Part shown: in pieces, positions 1 to 7,786 of the stretch
Position numbering within the stretch: the stretch's first letter is position 1
Layout of the letters: each line of letters opens with the position of its first letter
Assembly: GCA_900762355.1 (NCBI GenBank)
Contig: CAAFGE010000004.1
Location: 8,623 to 72,622, forward strand
Direction of reading: 5' to 3'
Source of the DNA: an uncultured Collinsella sp.
Lineage (GTDB): Bacteria > Actinomycetota > Coriobacteriia > Coriobacteriales > Coriobacteriaceae
DNA length: 64,000 nt
The notes under the pieces: model-generated
The model's input: the letters and a program-made list of their open reading frames with translations, nothing else
Told to the model about the DNA's origin: nothing
Database searches by the model: none
Translations under genes and position numbers: made by a program

Positions 1-62
1 AGCCAGTATTCATATTTTGATTCGTCTTCTGACAATTGTCCCACCTAGTTAATAACGATTAT

Positions 63-659
63 TTATTGGTTTAATAATAGTATTGATAAGTCCCAGTGAC
101 CTGCTTGGTTCCAGCTTTGCATTGCCATACTCTTCGATTTTGCGGCCATGGTTGTTCTCGTCAGGCTTAAGGCGCCACTCGACCGGTTGCGATCCGATGT
201 TCGATATTTCCGTTTGTATGCAAAATTGGGCGTTTTGATAGCGAGGTTGAGCGTGACGCCTCGGAGTGCCTCATGGGTTGGGCGTGGAGTTGGGGTGCCA
301 TAGAAGACGAGATCGTGCAGAGAAGTATTATTACCAGAAGCACTCTTCCGATTTAGTGGCCGCTCGAGGCAGCTATACCTCACGATGCCGATTCAGCCAT
401 CGGCGCACCTGAACTCCTCGATCATTCGCCCGGTAATCACGACAGTGCTGACAACGATGTCGCTCTCTCGTACCGTGAAAATGTAGTAGGTCGGTAAGGG
501 CCAGTTGGCGTTGATGCTCGTCCCGTTCGCTAAAGACGCTTCCAATGAATCGCCCTGCTCGCCGGGTAGTAGGTTGACGACGCCATCGTTCACGTCCCTG
601 CTACTGCGCGCTGGACATCCTGACTTCGACCATGACGTCCTCTCCGGGTCGCCTCCATG
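63..659 (-). pseudogene. Possible degraded minus-strand reading frame
   Basis: Read on the minus strand from about 659 down to 63, one frame stays open for almost 200 codons and is broken by a single TGA at 393-395. That is far fewer stops than chance predicts, and no plus-strand frame here is comparably open. A good SD followed by ATG at 633 exists, but that ATG is in another frame and meets a TAG after ten codons, so at least one frameshift would also be needed. The translation (for example TVRESDIVVSTVV) matches no family I recognise. The 5' end abuts the inverted repeat shared with the ATPase gene. It could be a dead partner of the downstream cassette or chance; apart from this frame I see nothing in 1-650. 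Confidence 0.22.
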
Positions 660-702
660 TTATACTTGCCGTAAAAACCTTACGGCAAGTATAACATGGA
701 GG
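652..702. promoter_or_regulatory. Perfect 23-bp inverted repeat at start of ATPase/TOPRIM cassette
   Basis: Arms 652-674 and 680-702 are perfect reverse complements around the spacer AAACC. Each arm carries TATACTTGCCGTAA and ends outward in ATGGAGG, so the SD GGAGG (698-702) of the downstream gene is inside the repeat. On the plus strand TTGCCG (667-672) and TATAAC (690-695) are 17 bp apart, a plausible -35/-10 pair, and symmetry gives the same pair on the minus strand. It may be a bidirectional promoter with a dimeric-repressor operator, or an RNA hairpin hiding the SD. Function is inferred; the symmetry is seen. Confidence 0.7.
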
Positions 703-707
703 TTTCG

Positions 708-1796
708 ATGCTAACGCGTTTTGAGGTCGAGGGATTCCGAAACTTCTCCCATAGATTTACCTTCAATTTGACCGATGTCAGGGACTACAGATTCAATACG
801 TCAGCCATCGATGAGGGTATCGTTTCTTGTGGTCTTATCTACGGTAAAAACGCTGTCGGCAAAACAAATTTCTCCAATGCTCTTCTCGATATTTCAGCAA
901 ATGTGGGGCGTCGGACCTTCTATTCCAATAAAACTAATTATCTCAGCGCAGTTGATGGGGTCACGTCGGCGTGCTTTGCCTACACGTTTCGCTTTGGGAA
1001 TGACGAAGTTGCTTATCGTTACGAAAAGACTGGGATAACAGACTATCTTCGTGAGACAGTGGCTGTTAACGGCAAGATTGCATTTGATTACGACCACCGT
1101 GCAGGTAAAGTGCTCGATGGCGATTTGGCTTCTATTGGTGCCGATCGATTGAACTGGGAGTTCAAATCTCCCGGCATTTCTGTTTTGGCGTATGTGTGCA
1201 ATAACATTCCTTTTGAGAGGGCAATGCCTCTTTTTAAGCTTTATACGTTTGCGCGGTCAATGGATGCCATTGGCGACGCACATATGAACGACCGTAACCT
1301 TGTCTCTACCATCGCCGAAAACGTTATTTCGAATGACTTGGTTTCTGAGCTTCAGGCTTTTTTGAATGACTTTGGAATTCGAGAACGCCTTACTGCGCGT
1401 GAAACGCCATCGGGTGATATCGCTTTGTACTTTGAAAAAAGTCGACTTATTCCGTTTGTAGAAAACTGTTCAAGCGGCACTGTTGCGCTGCTGCGACTGT
1501 TTAATTATTTCCATGCTACAAGTGTGCCGTCCTTGCTTTTTGTCGACGAGTTCGATGCGTTCTACCATCACGATCTCGCCGAGAAGGTCGTTGACTATTT
1601 TAAGTCCCAGACTGGACGCCAGGTGCTTTGCGCATCTCATAATACGGACTTGTTCAGTAATAAAATCCTTAGGCCAGACTGTCTATTCATTCTTTCGGAT
1701 CACAATATAATTTCCGCAGCCAATGCAACAGATAGGGAACTAAGGGAGGGGCACAACCTCGAAAAGCTCTATAAGGCTGGCGAATTCGATGTCTAG
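708..1796 (+). CDS. AAA/ABC-type ATPase (AAA15/OLD/AbiL-like), probable defence sensor
   Basis: A 362-residue ATP-binding protein. The N-terminus (TRFEVEGFRNF) is typical of SMC/RecF/OLD-like ATPases. Walker A GKNAVGKT lies near residues 46-53, an SSGT element resembles an ABC signature, Walker B is LLFVDEFDAF with D280/E281, and the switch histidine is in CASHNTDLF. I chose ATG 708, five bases after GGAGG (698-702), over the in-frame ATG at 696, which lies inside the inverted repeat and has no SD. The stop overlaps the next gene by 8 bp, so the two are co-expressed. ATPases of this family paired with a TOPRIM protein occur in AbiL, PARIS and OLD/Gabija-like defence systems. Codon use is AT-richer than in the housekeeping genes, consistent with transfer. 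The exact system type is unproven. Confidence 0.8.
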   Translation: MLTRFEVEGFRNFSHRFTFNLTDVRDYRFNTSAIDEGIVSCGLIYGKNAVGKTNFSNALLDISANVGRRTFYSNKTNYLSAVDGVTSACFAYTFRFGNDEVAYRYEKTGITDYLRETVAVNGKIAFDYDHRAGKVLDGDLASIGADRLNWEFKSPGISVLAYVCNNIPFERAMPLFKLYTFARSMDAIGDAHMNDRNLVSTIAENVISNDLVSELQAFLNDFGIRERLTARETPSGDIALYFEKSRLIPFVENCSSGTVALLRLFNYFHATSVPSLLFVDEFDAFYHHDLAEKVVDYFKSQTGRQVLCASHNTDLFSNKILRPDCLFILSDHNIISAANATDRELREGHNLEKLYKAGEFDV

Positions 1797-2544
1797 GAAG
1801 CAAGTCCTGCTTATCGTTGAGGGTGAAAAACAAGAGATTAAACTCTTTCATGCCCTCTTTGAGTGCTATGGCCTCGACATTGGCTATGAGATCGTTTCCT
1901 ATAACACAAATATCTACGAGCTTTACGAAAGGATGTTTTCGGACGGCTTTCAGGATGACTTATCGCTGCTCGGCGTCCTTAAGGAACGTGCTTCTCAAGA
2001 GGATAAGTGGCTATTTGACCAGGATTATTCTGATGTTTTGCTGGTCTTTGACTATGAGCTCCAAGATAATAGGTTCTCACCAGCACGGTTGGAGGAAATG
2101 CAACGTTACTTTAACGAGAGCACAGACAATGGCAAGCTCTACGTTAATTATCCAATGGTTGAGGCGTGTAAGCATTTTCTGAAAATGCCCGACGTAGAAT
2201 ATCTAAACAGAACTGTTTCCCGTAAAGATGTTTTGAAATACAAGTCAATCGTTGGCAATGCTTCTAGATACCAGAGTTTTGAGCGGCATTTTATTAGGCC
2301 TGACGTTGATGAAATGATTGTGCTTACCGCCATCAAGGCGCTTCGGTTGTGCGGCTATAACGGCGAGGCCGGTTATGAGTCTGAGTATAGAGACCTTGAC
2401 CATGAGACGATCGTGAAGGCGCAAAACGATACTTTGCGTTTGGCTGATGAGGTATGGGTTCTTGGTACCTGTCTGCTATTTATTTTAGATTACTCAACGG
2501 GTCTTATTGATTTCGCGGGAATCGAGTCGAAGCTACTTGGCTAG
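1789..2544 (+). CDS. TOPRIM-like partner protein (RloB/AbiLii-like), probable defence effector
   Basis: A 251-residue soluble protein translationally coupled to the ATPase (8-bp overlap). The N-terminus LLIVEGEKQE (E11) followed by a beta-strand ending VLLVFDYE (D88, E90) fits a TOPRIM-type fold: a glutamate after strand 1 and an acidic D-x-E/D after a later strand. Such domains bind Mg2+ and cleave nucleic acid in OLD, RloB and AriB-type proteins. No signal peptide or membrane segment is seen. With the ATPase it looks like a sensor/effector abortive-infection pair. The fold assignment rests on motif spacing only; a diverged non-nuclease TOPRIM is possible. Confidence 0.6.
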   Translation: MSRKQVLLIVEGEKQEIKLFHALFECYGLDIGYEIVSYNTNIYELYERMFSDGFQDDLSLLGVLKERASQEDKWLFDQDYSDVLLVFDYELQDNRFSPARLEEMQRYFNESTDNGKLYVNYPMVEACKHFLKMPDVEYLNRTVSRKDVLKYKSIVGNASRYQSFERHFIRPDVDEMIVLTAIKALRLCGYNGEAGYESEYRDLDHETIVKAQNDTLRLADEVWVLGTCLLFILDYSTGLIDFAGIESKLLG

Positions 2545-2868
2545 ACTTCTGGACGCTGCTAGTTCTGATTAATGTTGTCGATGCGGGGCTGTCATTTCGG
2601 AAGTGCGTGGAAAAATCGAAACTCGCCGAGCATAGCCTGATTTTAGGTAACAAAACCGCAGGTCGCTGCTGTCTAAAACCGGGCCTGGTCTGCCGATCTC
2701 GGATTTTCGCCCGACTTCCGGATTGGGCGCTCATTTTGCACTCTCGAAGTCCCTGCATTCCCTAAAAAAGTTCTTAAAACAGCCTTAAAGGCGCTCCAGC
2801 TCGCGTTGACAGCGTAAAATACGCATGTTTGACTATGACAGAAGTGGATTTTAGGGGAGGGGTGCGCC
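2545..2868. other. Intergenic region upstream of the pel-like operon
   Basis: No supported gene in this 324-bp gap. It holds TTGACA at 2806-2811 with no convincing -10 at normal spacing, a small palindrome GCGTAAAATACGC (2812-2824), and the 13-mer TAAAAAAGTTCTT (2763-2775) that recurs at 32803-32815 just upstream of the tRNA promoter. The operon promoter probably lies between 2760 and 2850. No c-di-GMP riboswitch core is recognisable. Confidence 0.35.
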
Positions 2869-5007
2869 ATGGAGGTGCTGGTTGTTGGCAACACCGCATA
2901 TGTTGACGATGACTTTTGCGCCAAGGCATTCCCTGGGGACCACGTTAAGGTTGTAGCCGCGCAGGAAGCGCGCCGCGATGAGTCGTCGCCCCATGCCTCG
3001 TGGAAAGAGCTGCTTCAGCACTTGGAACAGGCCTACGAGTTCGACCGCGTGGTCTACCTGTCTAATTACCTTACCCCGCATACCGATACCGTGGGCGATA
3101 TCGAGCTACTGCGCTCGGTCTTTCGTACGTGCGCGGGTCGCCGGGTCCAACTACTGTATGTAGCGGGGCCCGCGGGTGCCGAGGGTGCCGCCGATGCCGC
3201 GGGGCGAACGGGCAAGGGCATTATCGCGCACGCAGCCAACGACCTGTGCCGCTACTACGCTGCTCGCGAGGGCGTTCAGACCAAGATCCTGCGCGTGCCG
3301 TTCCTGTATACCGCATCTGCCGCGCTGGAGGACCCGTTTTTGGTGCCGATGCTCGACGCATGCTCAACCGGATCGGCCGCTCTGCAGGGCGCGCAGGATG
3401 CGGCGTTTCCCCTGCTGTGTGCCGAGGAGCTTTCGGTGCTGGTACGCCGTATCTTCGACAGCTGGGATGGCAACTTTGAGACGCTCGACGTAGCCGATAC
3501 CTTCCATCACACGGTGGGTGAGGTGGGTGACGCTCTCAAGGCGCTGTTCCCAGGGCTCTCAGTTGCCTATGGCGATTCTGCCGGCTACGCCCTGCCCGCC
3601 AGCGACGTCGCTCGCGTGCGCTATGGCTGGTTTCAGCGCTACGACTTGCTGCGTGACCTCTCGACCATTCAGGCTCGCTGGGATGCTGGCCGTGCAAAGA
3701 AGGTCAACCCCTTGCGCGCGGCCATCGACCGCATTCAAATGCGCACGCTGCCTGTCAAATGCCTGGAGACGGCAGCCGCCTGGGTGCTCTTTGAAGTGCT
3801 GGAGCGCTTGTTCTCCCAATCGACCCAGCTCAACGTGCTCGATTATCGCCTGCTCTACGTGGTGCTCATCGGCACGCTGTATGGCTTGGACTTTGGCCTG
3901 GTTGCGGCGCTGCTGGCGTCGGTGGGTTTGGCCGCGAGTTACTTTACTCTGTACGGCTATACCTTCCAGGGCCTGTTCTACGAGCCGTCCAACTGGCTGC
4001 CGTTTATTGCGTACTTTGTTGTGGGTGCCGTGTGCGGCTATGTGCAGCTGCGCAATAGCGAAGCCATTAGGGCGGAGCGCGATCAAAACGAGCTCGTGCG
4101 CAACCGCAATACGTTCCTTACGCAGCTCTACCACGACGCGATCGAGGACAAGCGCGCGTACAGGCGCCAGATCGTGGGTCGCCACGACAGCTTTGGCAAG
4201 ATCTTTGCCGTGACGCAGGAGCTTGACGTGCTCAACCCACGCGACATCTATCGCAAGTGCTGCGAGCTTCTGGGCGAGATCCTCGAGAACGATTCGGTGG
4301 CGATCTACCATGTTTCTGGCGGAGCATTTGCACGCCTGGTGGCGGCAAGTCCCGCGATTGCCGAAGACGCCGCACGCTCGCTCACGCTTGAGCAGCTTGC
4401 ACCTCTATTGGGCGACGGGGGTCGTTCGAGCCTGTGGGTGAACCGCGAACTGATGCCGGGGCTTCCCATGTTTGGATACACGATCGAGCGTGACGGGGCG
4501 CCCGCCGTGTTGATCTTTGTGCGTCGTGCGGCCGAAAACCAAATGACCCTCTATTATCAAAATCTGTTCCGCATCTTGTGCGGCCTGGTCGAAAGCGCGC
4601 TGGGCCGTGCCTTTGACTATGAAGCGGTGGCACAGGATAAGCGTTGCGTTGACGGTACTTGCGTGCTCAAGCAGGCTGCCTTTGGCCAAGAGCTCGCGGC
4701 CGAGCAGGCGCTGGCAGATAGCAAGATGGGCAGCTTTTTGCTCCTGCGCGTGGTACCGGGCATGGAGCCTGTCGGCGAGTTGGTGGGCGCAATTGGGTCG
4801 GCAATCCGCGAGAGCGACGCGGCGGGCTTGGTCGATGGCGACGTGCTCTACCTGCTTATGCGCCAGGCAAAGGCGTGCGATCTGCCCATTATCCGCGAGC
4901 GCCTGAGCGCAAAGCAGATTGCGGTGGAGCCCGTCGACGGCGAGGACATCGTGGCGCTGCTGCAGCACATCGCTTACACCGGTGACGGTGAGGGAGGTGC
5001 CGCTTGA
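2869..5007 (+). CDS. pelD: PelD-like c-di-GMP receptor with N-terminal epimerase-fold domain
   Basis: A 712-residue membrane protein heading the exopolysaccharide operon. Residues 1 to about 290 resemble an NDP-sugar epimerase/SDR fold (MEVLVVGNTAYV start, later LRVPFLYT), but without a clean GxxGxxG nucleotide loop. About 300-400 hold several hydrophobic membrane segments (for example LLYVVLIGTLYGLDFGL). A GAF-like domain follows (about 430-580) and then a degenerate GGDEF domain. In that last domain RESD (647-650) sits exactly five residues before DGDVL (656-660), the classic RxxD I-site spacing relative to the signature, so c-di-GMP binding is likely although diguanylate cyclase activity is lost. 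The SD GGGGAGGGG precedes ATG 2869. PelD activates Pel polymerisation on binding c-di-GMP. The role of the epimerase-fold part is unknown. Confidence 0.78.
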   Translation: MEVLVVGNTAYVDDDFCAKAFPGDHVKVVAAQEARRDESSPHASWKELLQHLEQAYEFDRVVYLSNYLTPHTDTVGDIELLRSVFRTCAGRRVQLLYVAGPAGAEGAADAAGRTGKGIIAHAANDLCRYYAAREGVQTKILRVPFLYTASAALEDPFLVPMLDACSTGSAALQGAQDAAFPLLCAEELSVLVRRIFDSWDGNFETLDVADTFHHTVGEVGDALKALFPGLSVAYGDSAGYALPASDVARVRYGWFQRYDLLRDLSTIQARWDAGRAKKVNPLRAAIDRIQMRTLPVKCLETAAAWVLFEVLERLFSQSTQLNVLDYRLLYVVLIGTLYGLDFGLVAALLASVGLAASYFTLYGYTFQGLFYEPSNWLPFIAYFVVGAVCGYVQLRNSEAIRAERDQNELVRNRNTFLTQLYHDAIEDKRAYRRQIVGRHDSFGKIFAVTQELDVLNPRDIYRKCCELLGEILENDSVAIYHVSGGAFARLVAASPAIAEDAARSLTLEQLAPLLGDGGRSSLWVNRELMPGLPMFGYTIERDGAPAVLIFVRRAAENQMTLYYQNLFRILCGLVESALGRAFDYEAVAQDKRCVDGTCVLKQAAFGQELAAEQALADSKMGSFLLLRVVPGMEPVGELVGAIGSAIRESDAAGLVDGDVLYLLMRQAKACDLPIIRERLSAKQIAVEPVDGEDIVALLQHIAYTGDGEGGAA

Positions 5008-5909
5008 TCTCGCTTGTCGTTGCCGCCGTCTTGCTGCTGATTCATGCGCTGGTTTGCCTGATGCTGTGGACGCTCATGAAGTTGGGCCTGCTGCCGGTGC
5101 GCGGGCACATGCTGGCTGTAATAGTGCTGGTGCCGCTGTGGGGCCCGTTGCTGGTGGTTCTGCTATCGGTCCGCAGCGCGGTGTTTGGCGAGGGGCTGAA
5201 AGAGTCTGCGCTGGAGTCGCTGCGCTTCAACGACGACCTTCATCGCAGCATCTTAGTGCACGACCGTGAAGCCGATGCGGGCGTGATCCCGCTCGAGGAG
5301 GCGCTCATCGTCAACGATCCGGCAGACCGGCGTCGCCTAATGCTCTCCATGCTCACCGAGGAGCCCGAAGCGTACCTGGCGCAGCTGCAGGCGGCTAAGC
5401 TTAACGACGACGTTGAGGTGGCTCACTATGCCGCGACGGCGGTGGCGCAGATCTCCAAGGAGTCCGACCTTAAACTGCAGCAGCTGGAGCGTGCCTTTAA
5501 GACGGACCCGAGCGCGCAAAACCTCAACGAATACTGCGATTTTCTTGGTGAATACTTGGGCTCGGGTATGGCCGAGGGGCGCGTGGCTCAGATTCAGCGC
5601 CAACAGTACGCGCGTTTGCTTGCGCGTCGCTGCGAGCGCGAGGACACCCTTGAGCTTCGCATTCGATACGCGACGGCGCTGGCCGATGTCGGACAGATCG
5701 ACGAGGCGCAGGCCGTGACCGACCAGTTGGTGCTCGATGTGCCCGAGGAGCAGGAGGTTTGGATGCTTTGTCTGCGCCTTGCGGTGATGCGCCGCGACGG
5801 TGACGAGGTCCACCGCGTGATCGATGCGATTGACAAACAGCATGTATACTTGAGCGCCGCCAACCGCGAGGAACTGGCGTTTTGGCGCAACGGAGAGGAG
5901 GCCCGATGA
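5004..5909 (+). CDS. pelE: PelE-like membrane-anchored TPR-type protein
   Basis: A 301-residue protein starting at TTG 5004, which overlaps the upstream stop (TTGA), with SD GAGGGAGG just before. The N-terminus has two hydrophobic helices (about residues 3-30 and 36-58). The rest is charged and alpha-helical with TPR-like spacing (ATALADVGQIDEAQAV). In Pel systems PelE is the membrane protein with TPR repeats that joins the PelD/F/G inner-membrane complex; position and architecture match. Sequence identity to Gram-negative PelE is not obvious, so the call is contextual. It overlaps the deacetylase gene by ATGA. Confidence 0.62.
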   Translation: MISLVVAAVLLLIHALVCLMLWTLMKLGLLPVRGHMLAVIVLVPLWGPLLVVLLSVRSAVFGEGLKESALESLRFNDDLHRSILVHDREADAGVIPLEEALIVNDPADRRRLMLSMLTEEPEAYLAQLQAAKLNDDVEVAHYAATAVAQISKESDLKLQQLERAFKTDPSAQNLNEYCDFLGEYLGSGMAEGRVAQIQRQQYARLLARRCEREDTLELRIRYATALADVGQIDEAQAVTDQLVLDVPEEQEVWMLCLRLAVMRRDGDEVHRVIDAIDKQHVYLSAANREELAFWRNGEEAR

Positions 5910-7786
5910 GCGTGGTACAGCATATCCGCGACCGTGCGGGCCATTTTCGCTGGATGGGGCTGCTTGTGGTGTGGGCGGTCTTTATTGCCATGGCGGCCGT
6001 GCTGCTGGTGGAGCGCGCCGGCGTGCAGTACAGTGCGGGCCAGCATAAGCTGGGGATGCTTGCCGCCAACGATGCGGTTCCGGCCTCCTCGGCAATATTT
6101 GGCCAAAAGCCCACGTGCCTGGTCATTACCGATTCCGATCAAGCTGGCGTCGAGGACGTAAAGGAGCAGTTCGACCAGATTCTGCTCGATATGAAGATCG
6201 CGCACCGCGACGTGGACCTTGCCCTGGACGGCGCGGATGCCATTCCCTCGCTGACCTCCTACGATCGCGTGATTTTGCTCATGCCGTCGCTCGATGGGCT
6301 CGGTACGCACCTGAGCGACATTATGAGTTGGGTGAGTGCCGGCGGTTCGCTTATGCTCGCCATGCCTCCGGATAACTCGGGCTATCTGCAAGTGATTGCT
6401 CCCAAGCTTGGCATTGAATCTGCCGGATATGACTATGTAAAAGCCGAAAGCATTGTGCCGAGCGAGGACTTTATGCTGGGCGGGGGAGAGCGCTACGAGC
6501 TCTCGGACCCCTTTGATTCGTCGCATTCGGTTTCGCTGCGCGAGACGGCTCGTGTGTGGGCTAAGACCGGCGATGCGGGCGCCCCGCTCATTTGGTCGAA
6601 TGACTGCGGTAGCGGTCGCACCGTGGTGTGCAATATCGGTATCTATGACAAGGTCATGCGCGGTTTTTACGCCGCGGCGATCAGCCTGCTGGGCGATGCC
6701 ACGGCCTACCCCGTCATCAACAGCGCCGTCTTCTATCTGGACGACTTTCCCAGCCCCGTGCCCTCGGGCGACGGCACCTATATCAAGCGCGACTACGGGC
6801 TTTCTATCGCCGACTTTTATGCCAAGGTCTGGTGGCCCGATCTGCAAAAGCTCGCGCAAAAATATGGCGTTCGCTTTACCGGCGTGATGATCGAAAACTA
6901 CGAGGACGCGGTCAACCAGACCGAGCCCGCGCGCCAGGCCGATACCACGCAGTTCCGCTACTTTGGCGGCATGCTGCTGCAGATGGGCGGAGAGCTGGGT
7001 TTCCACGGCTACAACCATCAGCCGCTGGCGCTCTGGGATACCGACTATGGCACACTGTACGACTACAAGACGTGGAAGAACAAGGAGGCGCTCGTCGCAT
7101 CGCTCAACGAGCTTATAGCCTTCCAGGACGAGGTGCTGCCCAACGCGCATGGCTCGGTCTATGTGCCACCGTCGAATATCCTTTCGGCCCGTGCGCGCAA
7201 GCTTATCGGCACTGACGTTCCGCGCATTAAGACCATCGCCAGTACGTATTTTGAGGATGGCACCGACTTGCCCTATGTGCAGGAGTTTGGCGTGGCGAGC
7301 GATGGCATTGTGGAGCAGCCGCGCATTGTTTCGGGCGGCATGGTCGACGATTCCTATATGCGCCTGGCTGCCGTGTCCGAGCTAAACATGCACTATGTGA
7401 GCACGCATTTTATGCACCCGGACGACCTGCTCGATCCCGATCGCGGCGCCAAGGAGGGCTGGGAGGTCTACAAGGGCGGCTTGACCGACTACCTAGACTG
7501 GCTTACCAAGTCTGCGCCCGACTTGCGACGCCAGACCGGTTCGGAATGCTCGGGCGCCATCCAGCGCTTTTCGTCCGTGACGGTGAGCGTGGATACAAGC
7601 GCGGATGCCTGGATGCTCAGCCTGGGCAATTTCCACGACGAGGCGTGGCTCATGTTCCGTGCCAACAACGGCGAGCCGGGTGCAGTTACGGGTGGCGAGA
7701 TTACGCATCTGACGGGCGACCTGTACCTGGTCAAAGCCACGGACAAGACGGTGGCCATTGCACGCAAGGAGGGTGGCGACAAATGA
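5906..7786 (+). CDS. pelA: DUF2194/PelA-type polysaccharide deacetylase, membrane anchored
   Basis: A 626-residue protein with one N-terminal transmembrane anchor (about residues 18-38), so the catalytic part faces outside. A Rossmann-like region (about 60-260) precedes a carbohydrate-esterase-4-like deacetylase core: D279/D280 in FYLDDFPSP and H367-x3-H371 in FHGYNHQP provide the metal-binding Asp-His-His set, and a VPPSN loop follows. The C-terminus is a beta-rich domain. Gram-positive Pel loci carry a deacetylase-only PelA that partly de-N-acetylates the polymer and lack the hydrolase domain; nothing here looks like that hydrolase. ATG 5906 follows GAGAGGAGG and overlaps the upstream stop; the ATG at 5882 has no SD. 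Confidence 0.78.
   Translation: MSVVQHIRDRAGHFRWMGLLVVWAVFIAMAAVLLVERAGVQYSAGQHKLGMLAANDAVPASSAIFGQKPTCLVITDSDQAGVEDVKEQFDQILLDMKIAHRDVDLALDGADAIPSLTSYDRVILLMPSLDGLGTHLSDIMSWVSAGGSLMLAMPPDNSGYLQVIAPKLGIESAGYDYVKAESIVPSEDFMLGGGERYELSDPFDSSHSVSLRETARVWAKTGDAGAPLIWSNDCGSGRTVVCNIGIYDKVMRGFYAAAISLLGDATAYPVINSAVFYLDDFPSPVPSGDGTYIKRDYGLSIADFYAKVWWPDLQKLAQKYGVRFTGVMIENYEDAVNQTEPARQADTTQFRYFGGMLLQMGGELGFHGYNHQPLALWDTDYGTLYDYKTWKNKEALVASLNELIAFQDEVLPNAHGSVYVPPSNILSARARKLIGTDVPRIKTIASTYFEDGTDLPYVQEFGVASDGIVEQPRIVSGGMVDDSYMRLAAVSELNMHYVSTHFMHPDDLLDPDRGAKEGWEVYKGGLTDYLDWLTKSAPDLRRQTGSECSGAIQRFSSVTVSVDTSADAWMLSLGNFHDEAWLMFRANNGEPGAVTGGEITHLTGDLYLVKATDKTVAIARKEGGDK

Noticed and set aside
1..60. AT-rich left edge as an attachment site or mobile-element end
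   Set aside because: No terminal repeat, integrase or tRNA fragment is visible, and the other side is outside the window.
2806..2836. TTGACA at 2806 as a full promoter for the pel-like operon
   Set aside because: No -10 hexamer with better than three matches lies 15-19 bp downstream, so I list only the region.
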